From contig NZ_LDJM01000021.1 of assembly GCF_001431485.1 (NCBI RefSeq), positions 1-64,000 on the forward strand: DNA of 64,000 nucleotides. Direction: 5' to 3'. The translations under genes and the position numbers were made by a program. The stretch is from Stenotrophomonas ginsengisoli (GTDB lineage Bacteria > Pseudomonadota > Gammaproteobacteria > Xanthomonadales > Xanthomonadaceae). Below, in pieces: positions 1-8,600 of this stretch. The stretch's first letter is position 1. Each line of letters begins with the position of its first letter. The notes under the pieces are model-generated. The model did not search any database, was not told the DNA's origin, and saw nothing but the letters and a program-made list of their open reading frames with translations.

Positions 1-2
1 GC

Positions 3-1262
3 CCTGCCACCCGGCGCGAACTGCCGTTCTGGGAACAGCTGCCGCAGGTACTGCTGTACCCATTGCACGCCTCGGTGCTGTTGGCCAGCGCCGCCTTGAG
101 TCTGTTCTCGGTACTGGCCTCCCTGCCCGGGCTGGTCGGCACGATCATGCTCTGCATCACCTGGCTGGCCACCTACGGCTACGGCTTCGAGATCCTGCGC
201 CGCAGCGCGCACGGCAACCCGGCCCCGCCCGAGCAGCTGGGTGAATTGTTCGATGGCGGCGTACTGCGCCTGGTGGCCCTGATGGTCCTGTGCCTGGCCG
301 CGGTGATCTGCGGCACGGTGCTGTTCGGTGCGTGGGCGATGCTGGGCCTGACCGCCCTGCTGTTCGTACTGCACCCGGTGTGGCTGATCTCGCTGGCCCT
401 GGATGGCAGCCTGCGCCAGGCACTGAACCCGGCCACCGCCATATTCACCCTGCAACGCATTGCCGGCCCTTACGCCGTATCGCTGCTGTTGATCGGCGTG
501 CTGCAGTTCGCTGCTCTGCTCCTGTATGCCCTGGCCCACCGCGGCCTGCCCGGGGTGCTGGCCTGGCCGCTGTCCACCTTCGGTTACGCCATGGCGCTGG
601 CAGCCAGCTTCCGCCTGCTCGGGGTGATGGTGCACAGCCACCGCCACGAACTGGGTTTCCAGGCCGATGGCGCTCCTTCAGAAGAACGCCTGCCCAGCCC
701 CACCGAACGCGCCGACCAGGCGCTGCTGACCAAGGTCGACGGGCTGCTGCAGGAGGGCCGCCGCGACAGCGCACGCCAGTTGCTGCAGCAAAGCGTGCGC
801 AGCAGCCCGGCCGGCGATGCCGTGCACGAACAATTGCAGGCACTGCTGGCCGATCAACCGCTGGCCGAGCGACAGGCCCATACCGGGCAGTGGCTGCTGC
901 ACCTGCTGCAGTCCGGGCAGAGCCTACGCGCCTTGGGCCTGTGGCGTGCGGCACTGGCCGAGGACGCCCACTTCTGCCCGACCCTGACCAGCACGGCCGA
1001 ACAGCTGGTGCAGCTGGCCAGCGAACGCAACCAACGCCAACTGGCACACGACGGCCTGCGCGCCCTGTTGCACCAGCACCGGCAAGCGCCCGGTGCGGCC
1101 GGCTGGGCATTGCAGGCGGCGCTGCTGACCTGCGACCTGCACGGCGACGTGGCCGCCGCCCGCCAGCTCATCGCCCAGGGCCTGGGCAGCCAGCCCAGCG
1201 CCGAGCTCGAGCGGCGCCTGCACGCTGCGCTGGCCACCCTGCCCGCCGATACCCCGGCCTGA
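3..1262 (+). CDS. Membrane protein with C-terminal helical-repeat region, 5' end outside window
   Basis: The reading frame is open to the left edge, so the start lies outside the window; the TTG at 63 is only an internal codon. The N-terminal half (about nt 60-620) encodes several hydrophobic segments. The C-terminal half is soluble, Ala/Leu/Gln/Arg-rich and helical, with a periodicity like tetratricopeptide repeats ([16 protein letters not shown] and similar blocks). I do not recognise a specific family. It ends 73 nt before greB on the same strand. A role as an inner-membrane protein with a cytoplasmic interaction domain is inference from composition only. Confidence 0.6.
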   Translation, partial: PATRRELPFWEQLPQVLLYPLHASVLLASAALSLFSVLASLPGLVGTIMLCITWLATYGYGFEILRRSAHGNPAPPEQLGELFDGGVLRLVALMVLCLAAVICGTVLFGAWAMLGLTALLFVLHPVWLISLALDGSLRQALNPATAIFTLQRIAGPYAVSLLLIGVLQFAALLLYALAHRGLPGVLAWPLSTFGYAMALAASFRLLGVMVHSHRHELGFQADGAPSEERLPSPTERADQALLTKVDGLLQEGRRDSARQLLQQSVRSSPAGDAVHEQLQALLADQPLAERQAHTGQWLLHLLQSGQSLRALGLWRAALAEDAHFCPTLTSTAEQLVQLASERNQRQLAHDGLRALLHQHRQAPGAAGWALQAALLTCDLHGDVAAARQLIAQGLGSQPSAELERRLHAALATLPADTPA

Positions 1263-1335
1263 GCCAACGGCAGCATGGCCGGCCTGCACCGGCAACGGCT
1301 ATCCTTGCCACCCCGTCGTTACACATGCCTGTCCC

Positions 1336-1839
1336 ATGAGCCGTTGGCGCCCACCGGGCGAGAAAAGCACTGCCCTGATCACCCGTACCGGCCACGACCG
1401 GCTGAAGGCCGAGCTGGACGAGCTGTGGCGCGTGCGCCGCCCGGAGGTGGTCAAGGCCCTGGCCGATGCTGCCGCCGAAGGCGACCGCTCGGAGAACGCC
1501 GAGTACACCTACCGCAAGAAGCAGCTGGGCGAGATCGACCGCCGCGTGCGCTACCTGTCCAAGCGGCTGGAAGTGCTGCGCGTGGTCGAAGGTGCGCCCA
1601 GTGACCCGGAAGCGGTGTTCTTCGGTGCCAGCGTGGTGCTGGAGCGCATTGATGACGGCAGCGAGCTGACCTACCGCATCGTCGGCCCGGACGAGACCGA
1701 TGCGCCGACCGGCTACATCTCCATCGATTCGCCACTGGCCCGCGCCCTGCTCAAAAAACGCGTTGACGATGAGTTCGAGGTGGACCTGCCCGGTGGCCGC
1801 ACCGGCTTTGTGATCGTGGACGTGGCCTACGAAGGCTGA
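1336..1839 (+). CDS. greB: Transcription elongation factor GreB
   Basis: A 167-residue protein of normal GreB length. The N-terminal part forms the antiparallel coiled coil inserted into the RNA polymerase secondary channel; its tip carries the acidic loop GDRSENAEY typical of Gre factors. The C-terminal part is the FKBP-like globular domain ([10 protein letters not shown], then [12 protein letters not shown], a highly conserved Gre signature). GreB stimulates transcript cleavage by backtracked polymerase. The ATG at 1336 gives the family length; the N-terminal extension [11 protein letters not shown] is slightly longer than in E. coli. The stop is 9 nt from the stop of the convergent DUF3025 gene. 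Confidence 0.95.
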   Translation: MSRWRPPGEKSTALITRTGHDRLKAELDELWRVRRPEVVKALADAAAEGDRSENAEYTYRKKQLGEIDRRVRYLSKRLEVLRVVEGAPSDPEAVFFGASVVLERIDDGSELTYRIVGPDETDAPTGYISIDSPLARALLKKRVDDEFEVDLPGGRTGFVIVDVAYEG

Positions 1840-1848
1840 GCCCGGGCT

Positions 1849-2673
1849 TCAGCCCGGCACCTGCAACGGGGACGGATAGGCCCGCCCCTCGCGCAGTGGG
1901 CGGAAGTAATCGGCATCACGGTAGAAGGCGGCATCCTGCGCCGCCTGCCAGCCGGCAATGCCGGCCAGCGGCAGCGGCCGTAGTTCGCTGGCCGCCTGCA
2001 GCACGCGCGCGCCGGCGATTGCACCGGCCACGTGGGCGATCGCGGCTGCATCGTCCTCACCGACCACCACCAGGGCCTTGCCGACCAAGCGGCGGCCCGG
2101 CAGCAGGCACTGCTCCAGCAGGGCATGGCCGAAGCTGGCGACCACGGCGATGTCGCCGCGCTGCCAGGCCGGTGCCTGGTCGACAAACAGGGCCTGCCAG
2201 TGGTGCGCATCCCAGGCGGCCAGCAGCGCCGGATCGCGCACCCGCACCACCAGGCCGCTTTCGTCGAACTGGGTCAGTGCCTGCTGGGCAGCATTGCGGG
2301 TCTTGTTGCCGACCTCGGCAATGGCCGCGCACTGGCGCCCGTTCAAGGCCCGCTTGATCGCCGGGTAACGGGCCCAGGCCAGGGCATTGAAAAAGTCGTG
2401 CCAGTTCTGCGCCCGGGTGGCGATGCGCCCGGCGGCAATGCGCTGCTCGTAGTGCAGGCCATCGGCCAGCAGTGCCGCGTCCTGGGCCACAAAACATGCG
2501 CCGGCCACCGGCGCGGCGGCATTGAGTGCGGCCATGTCCGGCCAGTGTGGTGCCCGGATCAGATCCGCCCAGGCAGCGAACGGGGCCAGCAGCGGGTGAT
2601 CGAAACACGCCGCCTGCACCTGCCCGCGCAGCGGTGGCACGAAGCGCCGGGATGCACTGCCTTGCCCGCTCAT
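1849..2673 (-). CDS. DUF3025 domain protein
   Basis: A 274-residue cytosolic protein starting at the ATG of MSGQGSASRRF. The conserved features are an early FDHPLLAPFAAW segment and the central motif QNWHDFFNALAWARYPAIK, followed by LNGRQ and NKTRN, which I recall as characteristic of the DUF3025 family in beta- and gammaproteobacteria. The biochemical role of the family is unknown to me. It lies downstream of rimO in the same direction but is separated by a 136-nt gap holding a strong hairpin, so it is probably transcribed separately. Confidence 0.8.
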   Translation of the reverse strand: MSGQGSASRRFVPPLRGQVQAACFDHPLLAPFAAWADLIRAPHWPDMAALNAAAPVAGACFVAQDAALLADGLHYEQRIAAGRIATRAQNWHDFFNALAWARYPAIKRALNGRQCAAIAEVGNKTRNAAQQALTQFDESGLVVRVRDPALLAAWDAHHWQALFVDQAPAWQRGDIAVVASFGHALLEQCLLPGRRLVGKALVVVGEDDAAAIAHVAGAIAGARVLQAASELRPLPLAGIAGWQAAQDAAFYRDADYFRPLREGRAYPSPLQVPG

Positions 2674-2759
2674 GCCCTGCGGCCTTGTGCCGCCATCACG
2701 CGTACACCGCCTGCGCGCGCCCGGCCGCTGCCGGCCCACGCCACTGCCCTGCCAACGCA

Positions 2760-2784
2760 ACAGGGCGGCACATGGCCGCCCTGT
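2760..2784 (-). terminator. Hairpin after rimO
   Basis: A perfect 10-bp stem (ACAGGGCGGC with GCCGCCCTGT) and 5-nt loop lie 26 nt past the rimO stop. The T-tract on the minus strand is weak (TGTTGCGTT), so it may be only a partial terminator. Confidence 0.5.
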
Positions 2785-2809
2785 CGCTTCAGCCGGACGT
2801 CGCCCTGGC

Positions 2810-4177
2810 TCACAGCACCTTGAGGTTGAACGCCGGGCCGGTGGGCTCTTCAGCGGCAATGGCATCACCGAACAGGTCATGCTCATCGCAGTCGGTGATT
2901 TCCACATCCACGAACTGGCCCACACGCAGGCCGGCTTGCTCACCGTTCTGGATATGCACCAGGCCGTCGATTTCCGGCGCATCGGCCTTGGAACGGGCCA
3001 CGGCAATGCCGTCCTCGATCACATCGACCAGGCACTGCTGCACAGTCCCGACCTTGGCTTCCAGCTTGGCAGCGGAGATTTCGGCCTGCACTTCCATGAA
3101 GCGGGCCAGACGCTCCTGCTTCACTTCTTCTGGCAGCTGGTCCGGCAGGGCGTTGGCGGTGGCGCCTTCCACCGGCGAATAGGCAAACGCACCGACGCGG
3201 TCCAGCTGGGCGGTCTTCAAGAAGCCCAGCAGGTCCTCGAACTCGGCCTCGGTCTCGCCCGGGAAGCCGACGATGAAGGTCGAGCGCACGGTGATGTCCG
3301 GGCAGATCTGCCGCCAGCGCAGCACCCGCTCCAGGGTCTTGTCCACCGCGCCCGGGCGCTTCATCAGCTTGAGGATGCGCGGGGAGGCGTGCTGGAACGG
3401 GATGTCCAGGTAGGGCAGGATCTTGCCTTCGGCCATCAGCGGGACCACGTCGTCCACGTGCGGGTACGGGTAGACGTAGTGCAGGCGGGTCCAGGCATCC
3501 AGCTCACCCAGGCCCTCGCACAGGGCCTTCATGCGGGTGGCGTATTCCTTGCCACGCCAGGTGCCCGGGGCGTACTTGCGGTCCACGCCATAGGCCGAAG
3601 TGTCCTGGGAGACCACCAGCAGCTCGCGCACGCCGCCCTTGACCAGGCGCTCGGCCTCGCGCAGCACCTCGTCCACCGGGCGGCTCATCAGGTCGCCACG
3701 CATGGAGGGAATGATGCAGAAGCTGCAGCGGTGGTTGCAGCCCTCGGAAATCTTCAGGTAAGCGTAGTGACGCGGGGTCAGCTTGATGCCGTAATCGGGC
3801 ACCAGGTCGATGAAGGGATCGTGCTTGGGCGGGATGGCCGCATGCACCGCTTCCATCACCGTGGTGTAGTCCTGCGGGCCGGACACCGACAGCACGTTGG
3901 GATAGTGCTCGCGGATCATCTCCGACTTCTTGCCCAGGCAGCCGGTGACGATGACCTTGCCGTTCTCGTTCATCGCCTCGCCGATGGCGTCCAGCGATTC
4001 GGCCACGGCCGACTCGATGAAGCCACAGGTATTGACCACCACCACGTCGGCCGAATCGTAGGACGGGACGATGTTGTACCCCTCTACCCGCAACTGGGTG
4101 AGGATGCGTTCGGAATCGACGAGGGCCTTCGGGCAGCCGAGGCTGACAAAGCCCACCTTGGGGTTGGTCTTGGACAT
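2810..4177 (-). CDS. rimO: Ribosomal protein uS12 methylthiotransferase RimO
   Basis: A 455-residue radical-SAM enzyme that methylthiolates an aspartate of ribosomal protein S12. The N-terminal UPF0004 domain is seen in [16 protein letters not shown] and [11 protein letters not shown] with its cluster cysteines. The radical-SAM CxxxCxxC motif is in [18 protein letters not shown], and a TRAM domain is at the C-terminus ([22 protein letters not shown]). The SLGCPKA and GD(L)xSR signatures separate RimO from MiaB. The start is the ATG at 4177 (MSKTNPK); the upstream in-frame extension to 4276 lacks family similarity and runs into the divergent promoter region. Confidence 0.97.
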   Translation of the reverse strand: MSKTNPKVGFVSLGCPKALVDSERILTQLRVEGYNIVPSYDSADVVVVNTCGFIESAVAESLDAIGEAMNENGKVIVTGCLGKKSEMIREHYPNVLSVSGPQDYTTVMEAVHAAIPPKHDPFIDLVPDYGIKLTPRHYAYLKISEGCNHRCSFCIIPSMRGDLMSRPVDEVLREAERLVKGGVRELLVVSQDTSAYGVDRKYAPGTWRGKEYATRMKALCEGLGELDAWTRLHYVYPYPHVDDVVPLMAEGKILPYLDIPFQHASPRILKLMKRPGAVDKTLERVLRWRQICPDITVRSTFIVGFPGETEAEFEDLLGFLKTAQLDRVGAFAYSPVEGATANALPDQLPEEVKQERLARFMEVQAEISAAKLEAKVGTVQQCLVDVIEDGIAVARSKADAPEIDGLVHIQNGEQAGLRVGQFVDVEITDCDEHDLFGDAIAAEEPTGPAFNLKVL

Positions 4178-4338
4178 GGGACTCAAGCAATCGGGGCGCC
4201 GCCACCGGGATGGCGCGGGCGCAAACGGCACATTATAGCCGCCTGCGCCTGAGCATCCGCCCACCATACTTTCCACACCTGCAAGCGAGGGGCCGGCCTG
4301 CTAATGTCAACACCAGTTCTTCACATAGGCCGCCCCCC

Positions 4339-5001
4339 ATGTCCCGATGGATCGAACTTTCCACCCCGCACGGCGTTGTACATGCCTGGGAACAGCTGCC
4401 ACTGGGCACCCCGCGCGGCGCCCTGGTCATCATCCAGGAGATCTACGGCGTCAACGCGCACATGCGCGCGGTCTGTACCCGCGCCTCGATGGCCGGCTAC
4501 GCGGTGCTGGCCCCGGCTTTCTTCGACCTGGTCAGCGCCCCGGGCACCGAGCTGGACTACAGCCCCGATGACACCGTGCGCGGCAAGGCCCTGGTCGATG
4601 AGCTGGGCCTGGAACGCGCCCTGGACGTGGTGGACAGCGCCGCGACCTACCTGCGCAAGTACGGCAAGGTCGGCACCTCTGGCTATTGCTGGGGCGGCAC
4701 CGTAGCCATGCTCGCCGCGCAGCGCCTGGGCCTGCCTTCGGCCAGCTATTACGGCGCCCGCAACGCGCCCCTGCTCGATGCCCCGTTCAAGGCCCCGTGC
4801 ATCTTCCACTTCGGCCTGCTCGATGCCTCCATCCCGGCCGACGTCGTTGCACTGCATCGTGAAAAGCAGCCGGCGATGCCTGTATACGTGTATCCAGCCG
4901 ACCATGCCTTCAACCGCGAGGTGGGCCGCAACTACCATGCCCCCAGCGCCGACCTGGCGCGGGACCGCACCCTGGCCTTCTTCAGCGAGAAACTGAAATG
5001 A
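4339..5001 (+). CDS. Dienelactone hydrolase family protein
   Basis: A 220-residue alpha/beta hydrolase. The nucleophile elbow is GYCWGG with Cys117 as nucleophile, the DLH hallmark instead of serine. The catalytic Asp is probably in LLDASIPADV and the His in YPADHAFNR; the conserved Glu of QEIYG (about residue 34) is present. It starts at the ATG in ...CCCCATGTCCCGATGG because the in-frame upstream part has no family similarity. It overlaps the next gene (HIT protein) by ATGA, so the two are translationally coupled. The substrate is unknown; many chromosomal DLH proteins are general carboxylesterases. Confidence 0.9.
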   Translation: MSRWIELSTPHGVVHAWEQLPLGTPRGALVIIQEIYGVNAHMRAVCTRASMAGYAVLAPAFFDLVSAPGTELDYSPDDTVRGKALVDELGLERALDVVDSAATYLRKYGKVGTSGYCWGGTVAMLAAQRLGLPSASYYGARNAPLLDAPFKAPCIFHFGLLDASIPADVVALHREKQPAMPVYVYPADHAFNREVGRNYHAPSADLARDRTLAFFSEKLK

Positions 5002-5426
5002 CCGATACCGCAACCGTGGATTGTGATTTCCAGCTTGATGCGCGACTGCTTGCCGACAGTGTGTTCGTTATCGATGGTCCGTTGTCCCAGATCCGCCTGA
5101 TCAATGACACCCGCTTCCCGTGGCTGGTGCTGGTGCCGCGCATTGCCGGCCTGACCGAGCTGCCCGAGCTGGATGACGCGCAGCAGCAGCTGCTGCTGCG
5201 CGAACTCAACCGCGCCGGCCGGGCCATCCGCCAGGAACCCAAGGTGCACAAGGTCAACATCGGCGCGCTGGGCAACATCGTGCGCCAGCTGCACATCCAT
5301 GTGGTCGGCCGGCACGAGGAAGACGCCGCCTGGCCGGGCCCGGTATGGGGCTCGGGCGCGGCCGAGCGATTCACCCCTGAAGCCCTGGCCGAACGTGTCG
5401 CCCACTGGCGTTCGCGGCTAGGATAA
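4998..5426 (+). CDS. HIT domain protein
   Basis: A 142-residue histidine-triad-superfamily protein. The domain is recognised by the N-terminal strand FVIDGPLSQIRLINDTRFPWLVLVPR and the C-terminal motif QLHIHVVGRH. The first His of the canonical H-x-H-x-H triad is replaced by Gln, as I recall for this proteobacterial subgroup; the two later His remain. HIT proteins are nucleotide hydrolases or transferases, and the exact substrate is unknown. Its ATG overlaps the TGA of the dienelactone hydrolase gene (ATGA). Confidence 0.9.
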   Translation: MTDTATVDCDFQLDARLLADSVFVIDGPLSQIRLINDTRFPWLVLVPRIAGLTELPELDDAQQQLLLRELNRAGRAIRQEPKVHKVNIGALGNIVRQLHIHVVGRHEEDAAWPGPVWGSGAAERFTPEALAERVAHWRSRLG

Positions 5427-5459
5427 GCACCTGTCCTCCAACGAGCTGCCGCCATCACC

Positions 5460-5624
5460 ATGGGTTCGAATCTGTTTGCCGCCGTCGTCCTGATCCTGGT
5501 CGGCCTGTTTTTCCTGGCCCGCAACCTGGGCTGGATCGATGGCAACCTCGGCGCCATCCTGGCCACCTGGTGGCCGACCATCCTGGTGGCCTGCGGTATC
5601 GGCATGCTGTTCAAGCGCAAGTAA
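5460..5624 (+). CDS. Small membrane protein, LiaI/LiaF-like transmembrane domain
   Basis: A 54-codon gene 33 nt after the HIT gene, encoding MGSNLFAAVVLILVG.. with two hydrophobic helices separated by ARNLGWIDGNLG and ending in the positive tail FKRK. The pattern hydrophobic helix / RNLG(W/L)ID / hydrophobic helix with TWWP is the LiaI-LiaF-like (DUF5668) transmembrane region, usually found as a short stand-alone protein. It is followed at once by a strong terminator, supporting a real end of operon. The function is unknown. Confidence 0.75.
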   Translation: MGSNLFAAVVLILVGLFFLARNLGWIDGNLGAILATWWPTILVACGIGMLFKRK

Positions 5625-5644
5625 ACCGCGCTGCGAACAGACAC

Positions 5645-5672
5645 AAAAAGGGCGCCATCCGGCGCCCTTTTT
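5645..5672. terminator. Bidirectional terminator between the LiaI-like gene and dcd
   Basis: AAAAAGGGCGCC - ATCC - GGCGCCCTTTTT: a GC-rich stem flanked by an A run and a T run, so it works on both strands. It serves the rightward operon and the leftward dcd gene. Confidence 0.9.
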
Positions 5673-5689
5673 CGTTGATCCTGCCCGCA

Positions 5690-6259
5690 TCAGGTCCGCG
5701 GCAGGGTCACCCCGGTCTGCCCCTGGTACTTGCCGCCGCGGTCGGCATAGGAGGTGGCGCAGACCTCGTCGGACTGGAAGAACAGCATCTGCGCCACGCC
5801 TTCATTGGCATAGATGCGCGCCGGCAACGGCGTGGTGTTGGAGAACTCCAGGGTCACATGACCCTCCCACTCCGGCTCCAGCGGGGTCACGTTGACGATG
5901 ATGCCGCAGCGGGCATAGGTGCTCTTGCCCAGGCACACCACCAGCACGTCGCGCGGGATCTTGAAGTACTCCACGGTGCGCGCCAGGGCGAAGCTGTTGG
6001 GCGGAATGATGCACTCATCGCCGACCACATCGACAAAGCTGCCCGGGTCAAAGCGCTTGGGGTCCACGATGGTCGAGTTGATGTTGGTGAACACCTTGAA
6101 CTCGTTGGAGCAGCGCACGTCATAGCCGTAGGACGAGGTGCCGTAACTGACGATGCGGTTGCCGTCACTGCCGTGCTTGACCTGGCCCGGCTCGAACGGA
6201 TTGATCATGCCGTGCTGCTCGGACATCCGGCGGATCCAGTGGTCACTCTTGATGCTCAT
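5690..6259 (-). CDS. dcd: dCTP deaminase
   Basis: A 189-residue trimeric dCTP deaminase making dUTP for thymidylate synthesis. Recognised by the start MSIKSDHWI, the SYGYDVR motif, the catalytic region [15 protein letters not shown] and [31 protein letters not shown] with the catalytic Glu, and the C-terminal lid [18 protein letters not shown]. Length matches E. coli Dcd. Monocistronic, with its own terminator and divergent from the S9 peptidase gene. Confidence 0.98.
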   Translation of the reverse strand: MSIKSDHWIRRMSEQHGMINPFEPGQVKHGSDGNRIVSYGTSSYGYDVRCSNEFKVFTNINSTIVDPKRFDPGSFVDVVGDECIIPPNSFALARTVEYFKIPRDVLVVCLGKSTYARCGIIVNVTPLEPEWEGHVTLEFSNTTPLPARIYANEGVAQMLFFQSDEVCATSYADRGGKYQGQTGVTLPRT

Positions 6260-6404
6260 GGGGCTCCTGAAGCGGTGGCCGGCGGGCGCCGGATCAGCGC
6301 TGATTCTGACAGGCCAGCCCCGGCCTGCACCAGCTGCTGGCGGTGTTGAAAATGATCAGTTTCTGTTAGCTTTCGCCCAGCAATACATGAACAGAGCATT
6401 AAAA

Positions 6405-8468
6405 ATGATCAATCTGCGCCATTCCACCATGACCAGCAAGGCTCCTCGGGCCTTGGCACTGGCCCTCGCCCTCACCCTGGGCACCACCTTCGCTGCCGGC
6501 TCGGCCGTCGCCGGGCCGATCCCGGCAGAGCAACTGGCGCGCCTGCCCGCCATCCAGTCGGTGTCCATGAGCTCGGATGGCAAGACCCTGGTGGCCCTGA
6601 TCGCCGCCCCGGGCGATGCCAGTGGGCAGAACACCGCCCTGGCCAGCTGGAGCATGGACCGCCTGGAAGCCGGCCCGACCCGGATCACCCCGTCGGCCGA
6701 CCGCATGAAATTCATTGCAGCCAATGCCCTGAAGGGTGACCACATCCTGGCCATTGCGCGCCAGGAATGGACCGGAGCCCTGGGCGGCTGTGGTGAAGGC
6801 AACTCCACCGGCTCGACCAAGACCTTCATCAGCAAGGCCTACCTGACCAACCTGGAACACAGCCAGTTCGACGAGGCGTTTGCCAGCAACAAGCGCACCA
6901 CCGGCGTCAGCGAGGCCACCTTGCGTTGCCTGGAGCTGGCCGGCACGGCATCGCTGGCCAACGCACTGCCGCTGGATCCGGAGCACGTGATCATCTCGCG
7001 CCTGGATCCGACCTCTTTCAGCTCCAACTACCTGCGCTACAACCTGCGTACCGGCAACAGCGAACTGCTGTTCAGTGGCGGTGGCCGTTCCTCGCCCGGC
7101 CTGTTCCATCCGCGCAGCGGCGACCTGCTGACCCGTTCGCAGATCGAGCCGGTTGGCGGCTCGGAATACGAAGTGCAGGTCCTGATCCGTGATGCCAACG
7201 GCCAGTTCGTGGTGCACAAGCCGCTGAGCACCCGTCTGACCGAACGCTATACCGTCAGCGTCGAGGGCATCGACGATGCGACCGGCAACTTCTACGTCAT
7301 TACCGATCAGTTCTCCGAGCACGCGCAGCTGCGCCTGTACGACCCCAAGGCACAGCAGTACCTGCCGGACGTACTGGCCGCCCATCCGGAGTTCGACATC
7401 GCTGATGTTGTCTTCGGACAGCACGAAAGTGACTTCAACCAGGTGCTTGGCTTCCGCGTCAACGGCCCACAGGTCAGCACGGTCTATACCGATACCACCA
7501 TGGAGCAGCTGCAGGCCGCACTGCAGGGCAGTTTTGCCGGCAAGGACATCAACATCATCGATTACAACGATGACAAGAGCCGCGTCCTGTTCCGCGTCAG
7601 CGCCCATGACACCCCGCCCAGCTACCACGTACTGGCCGATCGTCGTCGCCTGATTGCCCTGGGCGCTGAGCTTCCCGATCTGGACACCAGCAGCATTGGC
7701 GAACAGCGCTGGGTCACCTACCCTGCGCGCGACGGCAAGCAGATCCCGGCCATCCTCGACCTGCCGGCCGGCTGGAGCGCCGACAAGGGCCCGCTGCCGA
7801 CCATCATCCATCCGCATGGCGGCCCCTGGGCGCGTGACTACACCGGCTGGGATCGTTCGGGCTGGGTGCCGTTCCTGACCTCGCGTGGTTATGCCGTACT
7901 GCGCCCGCAGTACCGCGGTTCGGCCGGGCTTGGCCGTGACCTGTGGATGGCCGGTGACAACCAGTGGGGCCTGGCCATGCAGGATGACAAGGACGACGGC
8001 GCCAAGTGGCTGGTCGAGCAGAAGATCGCCGATGCCGACCGCATCGCCATCTTCGGCTACTCCTATGGTGGCTTTGCCGCAGCGGCGGCCGCTGTGCGTT
8101 CGCCCTCCCCGTACCAGTGCGCGATTTCCGGCGCTCCGGTCACCGATCTGGGCCGGTTGGGCACCAGCTGGAGCGACAACCGCCTGCAGCGGATCCTGCA
8201 GGGCCGCACGGTCAAGGGCATGGATCCGATGCTCAACACCGACAAGGCCGTGCTGCCGACCCTGCTGTACGTGGGCGACCGTGACGTACGCACACCGGCC
8301 TTCCATGCCCGCGGTTTCTACAACGCGATCAAGGGCAAGGTGCCGGCGAAGTTCGAGCTGATTGCCGACATGCCGCACAGCATGCCGTGGTACCCGCGCC
8401 ATGCGCAGCAGACCCTGACCCTGATGGAATCCTTCCTGCGTGACGAGTGCGGGCCCGGCGGCTTGTAA
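6405..8468 (+). CDS. Secreted S9 family (prolyl oligopeptidase-type) peptidase
   Basis: About 687 residues: a signal peptide ([23 protein letters not shown]), a beta-propeller-like N-terminal region and a C-terminal alpha/beta-hydrolase domain. The catalytic triad is visible: Ser in FGYSYGGFAA, Asp in YVGDRDVRTPA, His in DMPHSMPWYPRH. Family members cut short peptides or remove acylated N-terminal residues; a periplasmic location is inferred. The start is uncertain: 6405 has a weak AGAG upstream, the ATG at 6429 gives a more compact signal peptide, and 6387 is also in frame. A TonB-dependent receptor follows 132 nt downstream, a common Xanthomonad pairing suggesting joint peptide use. Confidence 0.9.
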   Translation: MINLRHSTMTSKAPRALALALALTLGTTFAAGSAVAGPIPAEQLARLPAIQSVSMSSDGKTLVALIAAPGDASGQNTALASWSMDRLEAGPTRITPSADRMKFIAANALKGDHILAIARQEWTGALGGCGEGNSTGSTKTFISKAYLTNLEHSQFDEAFASNKRTTGVSEATLRCLELAGTASLANALPLDPEHVIISRLDPTSFSSNYLRYNLRTGNSELLFSGGGRSSPGLFHPRSGDLLTRSQIEPVGGSEYEVQVLIRDANGQFVVHKPLSTRLTERYTVSVEGIDDATGNFYVITDQFSEHAQLRLYDPKAQQYLPDVLAAHPEFDIADVVFGQHESDFNQVLGFRVNGPQVSTVYTDTTMEQLQAALQGSFAGKDINIIDYNDDKSRVLFRVSAHDTPPSYHVLADRRRLIALGAELPDLDTSSIGEQRWVTYPARDGKQIPAILDLPAGWSADKGPLPTIIHPHGGPWARDYTGWDRSGWVPFLTSRGYAVLRPQYRGSAGLGRDLWMAGDNQWGLAMQDDKDDGAKWLVEQKIADADRIAIFGYSYGGFAAAAAAVRSPSPYQCAISGAPVTDLGRLGTSWSDNRLQRILQGRTVKGMDPMLNTDKAVLPTLLYVGDRDVRTPAFHARGFYNAIKGKVPAKFELIADMPHSMPWYPRHAQQTLTLMESFLRDECGPGGL

Positions 8469-8533
8469 CGCCAAACCTGAATGCAGTGACGACAGAACCA
8501 GCGAACGCTGCACAAAAAAATGTGATGTTAATG

Positions 8534-8563
8534 TTGCGTTTACGTTAAGCCTGCACATACACT
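8534..8563 (+). promoter_or_regulatory. Possible sigma-70-type promoter of the TonB receptor gene
   Basis: TTGCGT, an 18-nt spacer, then TACACT, located in the 132-nt gap before the receptor gene, which is much more AT-rich than its surroundings. The match to consensus is moderate. Confidence 0.3.
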
Positions 8564-8600
8564 CAATTAACTCAGCTGTAACAGATTCACGGAGAGACAC

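Noticed and set aside
4998..5426. HIT protein as a pseudo-enzyme because the first triad His is Gln
   Set aside because: This substitution is, as I recall, common in the proteobacterial subgroup, so it is not a sign of decay.
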